The notes under the pieces: generated by a model
The model's input: the letters and a program-made list of their open reading frames with translations, nothing else
The model's database searches: none
What the model was told of the DNA's origin: nothing
Translations under genes and position numbers: made by a program
Shown: piece by piece, positions 22,200 through 35,074 of the stretch
Numbering within the stretch: the first letter of the stretch is position 1
How the letters are laid out: the number at the start of each line of letters is the position of its first letter
Source of the DNA: Piezodorus guildinii
Taxonomy: Eukaryota; Arthropoda; Insecta; Hemiptera; Pentatomidae
Direction: 5' to 3'
DNA: 64,000 bases
Assembly: GCA_023052935.1 (NCBI GenBank)
Contig: CM041297.1
Location: 51,689,917 to 51,753,916, forward strand

Positions 22200-22561
22200 T
22201 TTTAAACGAGAGCTGTAGAAGAGAAAGACAGAAGACGATCGTACTTCAATTGTTTTTTGACTGCCTCGTGCCAGTCGAGTCTTACTAGCGTCTGAGCGGT
22301 GAAGATGTGCCGTATATAGACCCAAGATTCTTCTCAACGTTTGAACGTTTGGAAACAATTTCTTCATCTTCTCATCGTTCCCCTTGGAACTTGGAAGAGC
22401 CGCCTTGCGGTCATTTTCAACACCCAAGAGAACTTTGTCCAAGCCGCCCTGCGGTAATTTTCTTCAATACTCAAGACGACTTCGTTCAAGCCGCCCTGCG
22501 GTCGTTTTCTTCAACACTCAACTGGACATCTTTACGTGAATATAACCTATCTTTATCCATT
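22200..22561. repeat. GC-richer block with 44-47-bp direct repeats
   Basis: AGCCGCCYTGCGGTMRTTTT starts at 22398, 22442 and 22489, each followed by TCAA.ACYCAA. GCCGCCCTGCGG can form a small hairpin. The three units keep an open frame on + (22307-22606, PPCGHFQHP / RPAVIFFNTQ / ALRSFSSTLN), but I recognise no family. It may be the 5' UTR/promoter part of a LINE or a decayed gene; the LINE 3' tail at 23341-23407 lies 800 bases on. Confidence 0.5.
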
Positions 22562-22831
22562 AATGGAACATTTAATTTCTTAATTCTTATTCAAGAAACT
22601 GTTTAATTTGATAACTATTTTTTTTTACATCTTTGAACATTAATTAAGTTAAGTTTGTTTCTTATCATCCTTATATGTATTTCAGTGTATTAAATGTATT
22701 GTGATTCGTCGTTTGCTTTCATTATTTTAATTTATTTTAAATCTATACAGTCCACTTATTTATTTCAATAGAACCATCCTCAGTTTTGAGTTGTCACTTG
22801 GAAGTACTATTCTTTCACGGATAGTCCAGCG

Positions 22832-22863
<32 letters not shown>

Positions 22864-23340
22864 ACAGTAATCGACGCTGCCTGAGAACGTAATTATTTTT
22901 AATAAAATTGTATTCAATATTCTTAGTTTTTATGATTTTTCAACATTTTTACCTTGACAACTTCTATTGTTTCAATCGTTACTGTATTTTTTATATCGTC
23001 ATTAGAAGAATTTGCTTCTTATTTTTGTAGTATATTATTTTCATTTATGTTTAAATTAGTTTATTTTTCATTAATTCTTAGCCAATTAAAGATCCTTTAT
23101 TATTGTAAAGCTTATGTTATTCTTAGAAGACTAAGTATCAGAATAATTTAAATATTCATTTATTTCTTCTCTTCTTTTTGTTTTATATTCAACCCCATTT
23201 ATTTTTCATTTAGTTCAACACAATTATTTTCTGAGGATTGCTTTTGTTTTAATTATTTTATGTTATTTGTTTATATTATTTTTATTATGCATATATTTAT
23301 CCATAGTTGTAAATATCAGTTAATTATGTTCATTATGTCT

Positions 23341-23407
23341 GTTGACCATAAACTGTATTCTCAAGGGACACTGTCCCAGAGTAAAATTTATTTTCTATTC
23401 TATTCTA
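23341..23407 (+). mobile_element. LINE 3' tail (family 1, GGGAC/GTCCC hairpin)
   Basis: ATTCTCAAGGGACACTGTCC with the stem GGGAC (23365-23369)/GTCCC (23373-23377), then CAGAGTAAAATTTATT and TTCTATTCTATTCT. The same ending occurs at 50228, 56902 and 61661. Confidence 0.7.
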
Positions 23408-24295
23408 ATTTTTGAGATGACCAGGAAAGTGTGTGAATAGTGTCTTTCTTTTATAAATATAGATTAACAATATACAATAAAATTAAAATGCAAATATAAA
23501 CACCGTTTCCTTTTCTTGATACAAATATTTGCTGAAAGGATAAACGACTGCTCAAATTTGTTTACACTTGTTTGAATGAAACGCATAGCGCAAACATCTA
23601 AATAACTTGTCTCTGAAATGAACAGACATCGATTTGAGTATAACTAAGAAGAAGGTAAATTACTGTACCGGGTTCATTTTCTGCCTTATTGGCATTTTAC
23701 GTCAGTGCGATCTCAAGTGAAGGTCAACAGTGAAGATGATTTTTTTTTTACCTGTGAATCTTTGATGATACTTTACTATTGGTTTTATTGCTAAATGATG
23801 CGTGAGCAATAATTTCTTTATTGTCTGTATACACTTAATTACGCAGAGGCAAACTCAAATACGAAAACCGTTTAGAAATGCTGTCCTGTCAACGTTTACT
23901 ATAGACATCACGTTTATAATAAGCACTTGAGATTAAATTCCGTCTTTTTTTTTTTTTTTTATAATCTCAAGACGTATCATTGGATTATGAGGAGAGTATT
24001 CCAAAGATCTTTATCAAATTCAATAGTCAGGTTCACAAGTTTTTATTTTATTATTTTTGTATTTTTTTTTTTTTTTTTAGTAATATTTTTAAACTATAAT
24101 TGAGATGTTGTGTTCCAATAGGTACTATATTCACTCTAGACAATTTTATATCAAACGCAAAAATCTGTCATTTATTTATTAATGGACCAATTCACTTGAT
24201 TCTTTTTTAATTAAAATCTGAAGTTTATTTTTTACTTTATTAACAAACAACTTATTTTTTCCAAATTACTGCACTTTTCCCATGACTTTTTAGCA

Positions 24296-25200
24296 ATATA
24301 ATTTGGATACAGTACTTTTTGGAACGAATTAAAAGGGATATAGTACTTTTTGGAAGAATATGACGCGAGATGACAGTCATCATAACCTTCCTCATAGAAC
24401 ATTACTCACAACTTATGTCGTTATAATGTTAATTACTAAGTTATGTTTATTTTCCTATTACTCTGAGAAACACCTTTCCTAGTTGGTCAACTATATTTTA
24501 TTGTATATTCTTCATAAAGAAAGAGAATATTCAAAGTACCTTTTATTTATTTTTGGCACTATTATAAGAAAGTATGTAATTATAAAAATTATTTTGAACT
24601 TATATTTATTCTTTCTGTGTATTTAACAAATGTATTTATATTATTAACTACGAGTAAACAATATTTAACTATAAAGACTGATAAGTAAATAACTTTTATT
24701 TCAGTCTTTTACCTTTTAAAAAAAAAAAATTCAATTAGATTAGATCTGGCACGGTTTTTCTTTTTATATTTAGCAAGGCCATAGAATTCAAATTCCAACC
24801 ATTTGTTGGATAAAGTACTATTATTCTATTAAAATGTGAGTTTCTTAAGATTTTTATGTCTTTATGTGGCTATAAGAATAAATATTATGAAAAAAAAAAT
24901 TTAATTGTTTTAAACAGCCTAAAAACTGATTATTAGGATAAAGCTATTGATCAAAATAATAGCAGTGATTCATGACGTACTAAATGAACCAATAAAAACG
25001 CACAAAATAAGGAAAACAATAAAATAATAGTGATATTTTGCGGGGTCAGGTGCTTCTGCCTTAAAGTAGGAAATATAGTACCTTTTGGAAGAAAATTAAA
25101 GGAAAATTTATATCTTTTTACAGAGGATATAGTACGTTTTGGAAGGAACTGTTTTTAGTACCTTTTGGAATGAAATGCAATTTTCAAATAAGTTTTTAAA
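24296..25200. repeat. Cluster of TAGTACCTTTTGGAA ends
   Basis: TAGTACYTTTTGGAA-type motifs occur five times (24310, 24338, 25077, 25131, 25157), all in the same orientation. The motif is the TIR of the MITE at 14341-14696. This suggests several nested or broken copies of that family; no complete copy is defined here. Confidence 0.5.
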
Positions 25201-25284
25201 GGATTTCTATATTTTTTTAGATGAAATCTTAAGACGGATTCAGATAAAACTAAACCATTAGTATACAAATATGTCAAAATATAA

Positions 25285-25590
25285 ATTATTATAGAGGAGA
25301 AGTTAGTTGAGGGTGCAGTGTAAGTAACAATCAAGCATAAACTTAATTGTGCCTACGTTTCGGTCTAAATTTCAGGCCTTCTTCAGGGCGATTGAAGGAG
25401 TGAAAATCCAACAATCGTTGGGTTCTCACTATTTCAATCGCCCTGAAGAAGGCCTGAAATTTAGGCCGAAACGTAGGCACTATTAAATTAAGTTTCTGCT
25501 TGGTTGTGTGTTAATTTGACTACACCCTCAACTAACTTCTCCTCTATATACACACAGTCTACTATTCTCACTTCACTATAATTATTATAG
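25285..25590. mobile_element. Foldback element with 10-11-bp target duplication (copy c)
   Basis: Arms start AGGAGAAGTTAGTTGAGGGT and are inverted at the right. ATTATTATAG is duplicated at 25285-25294 and 25581-25590 (an extra A each side makes 11). Both arms carry CTGAAGA-A-GGCCT...AGGCC-GAAACGTAGGC: minus strand 25357-25386 and plus strand 25443-25480. The left-arm stem has one GT wobble. Confidence 0.88.
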
Positions 25591-26565
25591 CTTGCATATT
25601 TGGGAATATCTGAATAACTATTTTGTTAAGGCCAGATTGAAATTCTGTGGTCAATTTTTTCTTTATAGAAATTTAGTCGACTTTACCTAGAGAAGATCCA
25701 TAGATTATCATGATATTTTTGGTTGTTTTTTGACATTCTGGAAAAAAAAAAAAAAAAAATGGTTATAATGTCTGACCAACCTATTATTATATTTCTGATA
25801 GTTATTACTTTAACTTGCTTATATATAATTTTGAGATGGATCGATTTTAATAATGATTAAGATAGGAAATGAACTAGTGATAGTTTTTTTTTGTTTATAT
25901 GTGTCCTTATTTTTCTTTCGGACTGTGATAAACAATAGATGATGGATATGTATATCTATAGTCAACTGCTCTCCTCAGTCACGGAGAAATTGAATTTGTA
26001 ATAATTTAAAAACCAAATAAATTTATTTATAATCATGTTTAAACGTTAGGTCACAGCGGTAAATATTATTTTACAACAAATATTTATAGTTAAATTTCTG
26101 ATGCGGAAACTACCGTCAAATCTTCGATCCATGCATCTGTAACAGAGCGTGAGAACGTGTCAGATAATCATCATCAGATCTCAAGTAATATCCGGTTTTA
26201 ATTCATAATACAACTTTCAATCATAATTATAATTATAGCTATTGTGGACCTTGGGTACATAATATAACTAATTTAAGTGGCGTAACTTTTTGAAAAGTGC
26301 TAAAATTCGTGGAACAAGGAACCATGTATCAAATTCCGATCCAAATGCGCCACTGATAACAGGACTATTAATCATGATATGAATATATGAGGAGGCTGCT
26401 TACGAAACTGGATTTCAATATGATATACACAAACTAGATTGGGATAATATGAAGCACCTTTCGTTAGATAATTGAAAATTTTATCAGGAAATAGTTAAAG
26501 AACAGGTATTATGAAAGCTATTTATTTTAGGCCTTGTAATTTTTTTTTTTTATAATCTCCTTTAT

Positions 26566-26745
26566 TAATTTCACTCACATATTTATGAAATATATAGTGA
26601 GGGGAAGTATTGCGATCGTGAAAATTTACGAATCCTAATCGTTTTATTTAGGACCCTCCGAGTCAAAATCACTAAGTACCACAAAATGGCCTGTGAGTGT
26701 TAAGCTCGAAAACGATAATGAAACCGAAAGTTCAATAACAAATCC
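26566..26745 (+). repeat. TATTGCGATCG repeat, first 170 bases
   Basis: GAAGTATTGCGATCGTGAAA and TAGGACCCTCCGAGTC match the start of the 589-bp unit at 46313. It stops after about 170 bases, where LINE sequence begins. Confidence 0.7.
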
Positions 26746-26749
26746 TGCC

Positions 26750-27890
26750 CAGGTCTTCTTGAATACTGGTAAACGCTGCTAATAACACAGAGGAAGGAAA
26801 AGTTAAGTTAATCTGAAAGTCGTCAGCTTACGAGTATAGGTGGTAGGAGCAGTGGAGGATTGAATTAGGAAGATCATTTATAAAGGCATTGGAAAGGATA
26901 GGGGAAACACTTGAACCCTGGGCAACCCTTGAGGAAAGGGTAAGAAAAGAAGATAAAGGTTGGTTGGGAAAGTGAACTGCTTGGGTAAAGAAAATACTGG
27001 AACCAGAGAATAGAGCTGTGGGAAAAGGAAAGAGATTTTAGTTTAGAGTAAAGGACAGAATGGTTCAGAGAATCAAACGCTTTAGAAAAGTCAAGGATTA
27101 TTAGTACTGTCAGCTGTTTGTTGCCCATTGCAGTGTACGTGTCAGTGGTGATTTTAGTAAGAGCAGATTGAGTGGAGAAACCAGATCGGAAACCGGAATG
27201 AAAAGAATTGATTGATTTGGATTCTTAAAGGAATTGTGACATTTGGGATTGTACTAATCGTTCTTAAGGTTTACAGAGATTAGATAAGATGGAGATCGGG
27301 CGGAAGTCTTTAGGAGTTGTGGGATTGGAATTTTTGCTAATGGGATGGATTATGGCTTTTTTCCATGAGGTAGGAAATACTTAATTTTTCAGGGAAAAAT
27401 TATAGATGAAAAGAAGCACTGGTATGATTTCTGGGAGACATAAATTTAGTAATTTAACAGGTATTCCGTCAAAGCCTATGGAGTTTGTGTGGGTAATTAA
27501 GTCAGTTGGTTAAAGGAGAAATAGAAGTTTTCAGAGTTAAAAGATGCTGAGAGGTGCTGGGAAGATGGTGATGATGAATTGTAAGAGGACGCAGATAGAA
27601 AATAGGAGTTTAATTCTTCATGTGATACTGTAATGTCTGAAAGGGTAGTGGATTTACAGAGGGAGAGTGTTCGTAGGAGTTGCCATTTAGACTTAGGATC
27701 GAGGATTGAGGAAGGGCTTCGTGAACAAAATTAGATTTCGCTTGTCTGACTCTTGTTTCTGTCAAATTACGGAGTACCCTGAACGCTTGGTAGTCATCCT
27801 CTAGTCTTGTGCGTCTATAGCGTCTTCGGTCAGCCTCACGTATCTTTTAAAGATCTTTTATTTCTTAGCCCAACCATAGAGCAGGATGGC
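26750..27890 (-). pseudogene. CR1/L2-like LINE reverse transcriptase fragment
   Basis: The minus strand reads, in degenerate frames, a pre-RT helix with RRRYRRTRLEDDY and RVLRNLTETRVRQAKS, then LTVLIILDFSKAFDSLNHSV (motif A), a broken QGLP...S motif B, and ADDFQINLTF (motif C) near 26815. The DFSKAFDS.NH.L signature and NDLPN..HCSYHLY resemble CR1/L2-type rather than the Jockey copies in this window. Many stops are present and the 3' end is missing. Confidence 0.7.
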
Positions 27891-27999
27891 GACGAAAAAT
27901 AAAAAAATTAAAAAAATGTTTTTTGAAACTCTTTTAGAAAACCATTAACACATATTTTTTTCGTGAAAGTCGGTTGATAATGTCAGGTGAACAAATTGT

Positions 28000-28113
28000 T
28001 TTTTTTATTTTTCTCCATGGGGTACACTTGCGATAAAATTGAAAAAAATATATGTTACGGAGGATATATTCTAACAGAAATTGACGCAGACGAAGTCGAT
28101 GAGCAACAGCTAG
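28000..28113 (+). mobile_element. Helitron-like 3' end
   Basis: The segment ends ACGCAGACGAAGTCGATGAG then CAACAGCTAGT at 28113. CTAG followed by T is the Helitron 3' rule (CTRR, inserted 5' of T). Only the last hundred bases are present. Confidence 0.6.
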
Positions 28114-29505
28114 TATACATATACCTTCCTTCGAAAACTACTCCCTAAATATTCAATTTGCTGAGTTAGGGTCAAATATGATTCCTCCCTATTCATAGTT
28201 GAATTTCCATTGATATTTAATGCCAAATACTCAGTTAGAATTACTGATTTCCAGGGCTCCTGCTGTTAAGGATAGATTTGATTTTATTTTCATTTATACT
28301 ATTTCAGGAAGCTCCAAATACTATACTAGCTAATCTCAGAAGCTACTGGTTCGAATTGAAAAATTCTTTTTCGTTGGATAGTCCATTTATCGAGGAAGGT
28401 TATAGCCTATATAACATCACGCTGTGACCAATAGGAGCGTAGAATCAGTTGAAAATGTGGAAAAAACGGATGAAATTAAACTCGCATCCCAATAATTCCA
28501 AATGATTTACATTTTAATTTTAAAATCATTCAATTTCCCGTTAAATTATTTTTTGCCGTAACAATTAATAAATCACAGGGGCCAACATTTAAACACGTAG
28601 GAATTGATTTACGTCAAAATCGGGTTGCGGAGAAAATCAGTATGTTCTACTGAGACAAGAAAATAAAACCAAAAATATCGTTTACGCAGAAGTACTTTAA
28701 AATATATTCTTTTAAAAACTTCTTACTAGCGATCATAATAACAGAAATGGACACAGACGAAGTCGCAGGCAACAGATAGTCTATACTAATATTATGAAGC
28801 TGAAGGGTTTGTTTGTTAGAAATCACTAATCTCAAAAACTATCGGCTCGAATAGAAAAATTCTTTTTGTGTTGGATAGTCCATTTATTAAGGAAGGCTTT
28901 AAGTTATATAGCATCACGCTGCAAATCTGAAGCATTAGTGGAAAATGTGGAACTGGGGATATTAACCTGGCATCCCAATGATTCCATATGATTTACCTTT
29001 TAATTTTAAAATAATTCAATTTTCCGTAAATTTATCTTTTGCCGTAACAATTAATAAATCACAGGGGTAACATTTAAGCACGTAAAAATCGATTTACGTC
29101 AAACTCTTTTTCACACGGCCAACTATTTGTCGCATTGTCACGATCGGGTTGCGGAGAAAATCAGTATGTTCTTCTGCCAGAAGAAAATAAAACTAAAAAT
29201 ATCATTTACGCAGAAGTACTTTAAAATATATTCTTTTAAAAACTTCTTAATAGCCATCATAATAACAGAAATTGACGCAGACGAAGTTGCGAGCAACAGC
29301 TAGTATACATATACCTTCCTTCGAAAACTACTCCCTAAATATTCAATTTGCTGAGTTAGGGTCAAATATGATTCCTCCCTATTCATAGTTGAATTTCCAT
29401 TGATATTTAATGCCAAATACTCAGTTAGAATTACTGATTTCCAGGCCTCTTGCTGTATAGGATAGATTTTATTTTATTTTCATTTATACTATTTCAGGAA
29501 GCTCC
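28114..29505 (+). repeat. 1,190-bp tandem unit: spacer plus Helitron-like elements
   Basis: A 200-bp spacer beginning ATACATATACCTTCC and ending TTTCAGGAAGCTCCA occurs at 28114-28313 and 29304-29503, each time directly after a Helitron-like 3' end GCAACAGCTAGT. Between them sit two Helitron-like units, about 28314-28779 and 28780-29303. The first ends GGCAACAGATAGT. The second starts CTATACTAATATTATGAAGC. The arrangement looks like unequal exchange or rolling-circle tandem insertion. Confidence 0.75.
28780..29303 (+). mobile_element. Non-autonomous Helitron-like element
   Basis: Begins CTATACTAATATTATGAAGC (the usual insect start is TCTATACTAATATTATAAAG) and ends GAGCAACAGCTAG before T. The interior has the family blocks GTTGGATAGTCCATTTAT and ATCACGCTGC. 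No Rep/helicase is encoded. Confidence 0.75.
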
Positions 29506-29512
29506 ATTTTAT

Positions 29513-29999
29513 TTTTCTATATTCACATAAGCATTCACTAACTTCCTTAATGTAATTTATTCTTTTTAATTTCTATTACATTTTTTGTTTGTGGTCCTGT
29601 TCCCGTTTTCAAGGCAAAAATAATTTTTATAATTCAAATCACTAAAAATATATTATATCATCGTATTCTGTAAAAAAATAAATAATAAAAATAAAAATTA
29701 TATTGCAGTAAATTATATAATGAAAATAATTGTACATAGAATGTTCAGAATAAACACAACAGGTGAATCATGTATGAATGTGATTTTAGTTAATAATGAC
29801 AATTTAAATTAAAATCTAAAAAAAAAAAAAATGTTTTACATAATATGACGTAATATATTTTTACTCATTTGTATTATGAAAATTGTTTTTGGTCTTGTAA
29901 ATAGGGACAGGGCCCCGAAAGCTGAAGAAACTTAATTGAATGTGGAAAGAATTAATTATATATGGAAGTTAGTGAATGCTTATGGGAATATGAAAAAAT
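29513..29999. repeat. Inverted-repeat element (CATAAGCATTCACTAACTTCC ends)
   Basis: ATAAGCATTCACTAACTTCC near 29527 is inverted near 29966, with arms of about 35 bases. A second pair, GGTCCTGTTCCCG (29592) against GGGACAGGGCC (29910), lies inside. No target duplication was identified; non-coding. Confidence 0.6.
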
Positions 30000-30785
30000 G
30001 AATTCGATGTGATGATACTGAATTTAACTAATAGGTATTATACTCAGTAAGGAAATCTAGTTGAGAGATCTGAGGAAAGATTTTTAAATGAGATATGACA
30101 CCAGGAACCACAAGAATCAGAGGGTAATCGAACATCACAGGATGGATTATTTTTGCATGTAATATCCTCTTTATTAAAGTTCAACAAGGCAATTACGTCA
30201 GAAAAATTGTTACCACTAATGACAATGGAGAAGATTCCATAAAGTCAGGAACCGATTTCATGATATTCAACAACTTTGTTTTTGTCTGAGTGGTTTTAGT
30301 GCCATCTGCGAAAAATAAATATTCAAGTACCTTGCCGTTATTCTAAGATATGAAATCAAATATCTGTTGCTATTGGCCTGCTTAGCAGTTTCCGGTTTGT
30401 TTTATCGTGGAATGCGCGTTTGAGTGGATCGACAATAAAAAAAAATAACGATTCTATTTTATTTCTATAAAATTATATTTTATTAAGCCTATGAAAGTAA
30501 ATCAATAAATCATAATGCTTTAAAGGCTTCGATGAGTTTATAGGATATTATAGGTATTAAGATAGATGGAGAGATATTTATTTATTTGTTAAATAAAATA
30601 ATCTTCTACAACTATATACAAATACAATATGTTCCTTTTCCGCCTATCATAGTGCAAATACATAATATGTCAAATTATATTCTAATAAAATGGATAATGT
30701 ACTTGTGAGTATTAACTATTTATATTATACAAACAATACAATGTATCAACAAAACACTACTATTTTCCTTTGTTTTTCTTTTTAA

Positions 30786-32252
30786 TCTATACTAATATTA
30801 TAAAGCTGAAGAGTTTGTTTGTTTGTTTGTTTATTTGAACGCGCTAATCTCAGAAACTACTGGTTCTAATTGAAAAATTCTTTTTGTGTTGGATAGTCCA
30901 TTTATCAAGGAAGGTTATAGGCTATATAAGATCACGCTGCGACCAATAGGACCGAAGAATCAGTCGAAAATCTGGGGAAAAACGGGGAAAATTTGGGAGA
31001 AAAAAAAAAACCTCGCTTCCCAATGACTCCAAATGATTTACCTTTTATTTTTAAATAATTCAATTACCCGTTAATTTATATTTTTCCATTTAAACACGTA
31101 GGAATAGATTTACGTCGAGATCGGGTTGCGGAGAAAATCAGTATGTTCTTCTGCCACAAGAAAATAAAACTAAAAATGTCATTTACGCGGAAGTACTTTA
31201 AAATATATTCTTTTAAAAACTTCTTAATAGCAATCATAATAACAGAAATTGATGCAGACGAAGTCGCTTTAGAATATATCAAAGAAAAGGTGACATGTAC
31301 TAAGAAGGTTTAAATTTGGGTGATAAAATTCCGGTTCTGGGATACGCCGATGATTTTGGTACTGCTAAAGGAAGACACGGAAACTAAACAACTAAATACA
31401 AGTGTGTTAATAAAAACCGGTAAAGAAATAGGACTCGAAATAAATACCGAAAAGACAAAATATATGATTTGTAGCAGAGACGGTGGCGAGCATAGTGATA
31501 TTGATATATCAGGGTATACTTTTGAACACGTAGAGAAATTTTAGTATTTAGGTTCAATGATAACGAAAAAAAAAATCCAGAAGGAAATAAAGTCCTGGTT
31601 AAACGCGGAAAATGCGTGTTATAATTCAGTTGCCAAATTACTTAGCTTCTGTCCAAAAACTTAACGGTTAGAATTTATATAACTGTTATTCTTCCGACGG
31701 TGAAACGTGGCCGCTTACTTTGAAGGACGGACAACGGCTAAAGGTTTTAGAAAATAAGGTACTAAAATATTTGGTCCGAAGAGAGATGAGGCTACTGGGG
31801 AGTATAGAAGGTTACACAACGCGGAAATATTTATATCAATCTATATTATTATCTATATTGTTAAGTCATGTTTTATTTCAAGAGTCATTTTCAACTTTAA
31901 AAAAAAATCTTAAGGGCACCTGGCTGGTCACTACATACAGGTGACCGACCCTTTTAAGCATATTGCGTTTCATATCTGTTTCGAGTGTAAGTTCCTATGA
32001 AAATATATTTAATTGTTATTTATTTTTTAAAAATGGTTTGTGACGATTATTTTTACATATTAAGTGATTATGGGTACAACCACTTCTACTGGTTTGCTAT
32101 TGTAAATTTGACAGGAAGAAGTCAAGATCGGGCTTTAAGTGATAACAAAGAGTTGCTGAAAGTTGATATTTATTATAGCCAATCTCACCATAAACGCACA
32201 TAAATTAATACGAAATGAAATATCCGCGAGCAAAGCTGCGTGACACGGCTAG
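30786..32252 (+). mobile_element. Helitron-like element(s) enclosing an RTE fragment
   Basis: TCTATACTAATATTATAAAG starts at 30786, followed by the GTTTGTTTGTTTG run and family blocks to 31264 (GACGAAGTCGC), where LINE sequence cuts in. GGCTAG/T at 32247-32253 is a second Helitron-like 3' end, preceded by CCGCGAGCAAAGC. A second start, TCTATATTGTTAAG, lies near 31851. Either one Helitron captured an RTE piece, or two Helitrons flank it. Confidence 0.6.
31300..31850 (+). pseudogene. RTE-like reverse transcriptase fragment
   Basis: Frames on + read LGDKIPVLGYADDF (motif C), LIKTGKEIGLEINTEKTKYM, GYTFEHVEKF.YLGSMI and, after shifts, VAKLL and RTTAKGF..... These are the palm-to-thumb blocks of RTE-clade elements (YADD..., GL.IN..KTK.M, YLGS.I). 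Frameshifts and stops abolish function. It lies between Helitron ends. Confidence 0.7.
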
Positions 32253-32893
32253 TTTATTTATATTGAAATCTAATTTTCACTAGGAAAATATATCTTTGAC
32301 GTCTATAATAAAAACTAATAAATATTTGTAAGACTCTCAACACTACCTGAGGACAGGTTAACACGTTTATGCATCAACAGACTGAGAACACTGGGAGAAG
32401 CTTCTTCTGTGTTCGACTGGGCATTACAGGTATTGAACATGGCAACAAGTTACATACAGGCTTAGTAAAACATAAGAAAAACATCGTGGAAAAAATGTAA
32501 AACCATTTTCTTTTAGATATTAATAGAGCTCTGAACTCGTCTTGCAGCCCAGCATATAGGACATTCAGCCACTAATTCCAATTTCATATTCATTTAATTT
32601 AACCAAACTTTGGCATAACAATGTTCTTCAGAGCTATACAGCATGTAGCTAATAAGTAGAGAGCTGATTTCCATTTTTTTGCATATTCTATTTCCTTACG
32701 TGTATCAGCTTCCAACCCGAATATCCATCCCAACATCATCAACTGTTTTATTCATATTCTTTTTATATTTTTCAATGTTTAAATATATGATGGTTTAGAT
32801 TATGAAGTCAATGTTAGCCCTAAGGTATTTCTAATCTAGTTATATTTTAAAGGTCGAGCACCTCCTCTATGTAACTTTAAGTTCATTGTATCC

Positions 32894-33415
32894 GCACACT
32901 AGGCTGAAACGACAAGGAACTGCTCGCCGCTTTCGGTTACTTCAACACTTACTAGACAGACGCTTTAATCTTCCACTTAGCTACAAAAGACTCATCTACA
33001 TGGCCTATCTGGACTTACGGAGTTGAGCTTTGGGGCTAAATGGGACTAAATTATGAAATTCTTACCACCTTCAATCCTCACATTCCAAAATCCTTCGCAA
33101 AATCCTCAACGCTCCTTACTTTGTCATGAATAAGCTCATCCATAAAGATCTTAATGTTCCATATCTAGCTGAATTAGCTGACAAACTCCACTCCCACTCT
33201 TACCCACTAGTTTCAATCCTTCCTTCCTCTTCCGTTTCTGATAATCCTCCGAGGCGTCTGAAAAGAAGAGGGCCTCGAGACCTTCCAGTTCAGAATATTT
33301 TTAGAGTGCTGCAGATGGGTAGCTTCTCTACATTTTTTGTTCATGAATATTTTTTTTGGCCTTTTTACTAGATGTGTTGTACAATACAGTATCAATAAAT
33401 AATCGAAAAGTCCAT
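32894..33415 (+). pseudogene. Jockey-like LINE, 5'-truncated 3' end
   Basis: Starts at RLKRQGTARRFRLLQHLLDR and runs through the degenerate WTYGVELWG, LRKILNAPYFVM, KDLNVPYLAELA and PPRRLKRRGPRDLPV blocks, then a short 3' UTR with AATAAA-like sequence near 33395. Confidence 0.8.
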
Positions 33416-34195
33416 TGTAATTTGTTTTTGTATTAAAATTACCTAGTCTTTCCAAGTTATGAGTGGCATATCCATGATTATTTTTTTTCGAGTGGGAGGT
33501 AACTTATACCTTTTTTAGGGGCAGAAGGTTTGAGGTACTTACCATTGCTCACCTCTGTTCTCCCTCCCCACCGTAAAACCAAAATCCTAACACAAAGTTT
33601 CTGTGTGACTTTTATTTTACAAATCAAGCGCAATATATTATTCTTGTCTTTTTTTTTAGGCGTTTTAAGCTGGATATTACTCTTTTTTTTATCTTTACTG
33701 CAAGTTTTTACACATTTGGAGGTTTTTACTGCTCGGAAATCCGGTCTCTACTCATAAGAGAGAATTTTACTCGTTTTTTCCGCATTTTTTTATTGTGTAT
33801 CAGAAACTTGTTGTTGAGTTTCTCAGCTTCATATAGGTGAAGTGGGTTTTTCCGTTATCGATTTAAACTTTACCTCTTTAGAAAATATTATGGGGAAATG
33901 ATTATATTTTTGTTTCAAAGTTCTGTCCTAATTTATTATTTCATTTCTACGAAACATATATTTGTTTTGTTTTTTTCCAAAACTTTCTTGCTAATTACAG
34001 ATAAAAAGTTATTTTCCTTATTTGCACATATTTGAGATGTGTTGCTAATGAATGAGTCAATTATTAGGAATGGTTTCACGCCTCGCTTGAAATAGTACTG
34101 TTCTCATATCCGAATACATCCAAATGTCATGAAAATTTTCAGCTTTGTCGTGTGTGTGTTATTAAAAACTATTTTCACACTCATTTAAATTTGTT

Positions 34196-34872
34196 TTTAA
34201 AATCTGGTGGGCACAACACACGACATCTAAACACCTCGGCAGTTAAAATCAGTTTAATAAGTATTAAATACATTTACAGTTGTAAACAATTAAAAGGATA
34301 ATAATCAGTTTCGCTGTAAATTAATTAAACAATATAAATTTGTGACGTACAATAATTACTTATGTTTCAGTCCTATTCGTTACTTTACATTACCTTTAAC
34401 AACTGTTCATTTACGTTAATATTGCTTTCATAATCTTTAGCTTTCCGATGGTATATTATACATCTATATTAATATTCTTATGTTCGGAAAAAAAACAATT
34501 CGCTTAAAAAACATTTTACCAATCTTTTCTCCTTTAGTTGGTAATCAAATTCTTTTAACTTGTATATTTACCAGTCTTTTATCAATGCTAATAAAATGAG
34601 ATGGTTAATTTTTTGGAATCTACAAAATTAAAAGTATTTAAAGGAAGAAATTTTTAAAAACAGAATGAAACATATGTGATTATATTAATTTTATTAAAAC
34701 CCAAAAATTTTATATCGATATACGGAGTTTAATCAAAATCGTTTCAACTGTTCTTGAGTTAAAGAATGATTTAAAGTGGCTCTTCAGGTTCACAGATTTT
34801 GATGAAAAAGTTTATATAACACAGCAGGCATATGCGCTCCTAAAATATGAAATTTCATTTTTTTTTGTTTTT
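34196..34872 (-). repeat. TATTGCGATCG repeat, near full-length but diverged
   Basis: The left boundary AAATCTGGTGGGCACAACAC matches the conserved end AAATCTGGTGCAGGCAACAC of the copy at 36592. The interior matches the unit at 46313-48420 in reverse, ending AAATATGAAATTTCAT. Confidence 0.65.
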
Positions 34873-35074
34873 TCATGGATCATAATCAACATGTAAAAAA
34901 ATGGGAATAAAACTGTTTATTAGCCTATATGTTATGTTCTCAGCATTTTTGTTGGGAGCGTTTCGTAGGAGGAGGCGAGAGCGTGTAGGTTTGAAATCGA
35001 ATGGCCCATTGATTCGGAAGTATAAGTTTGTTTTTTTGGACATAATAATAATAATAACAATTATTAACAATTCG

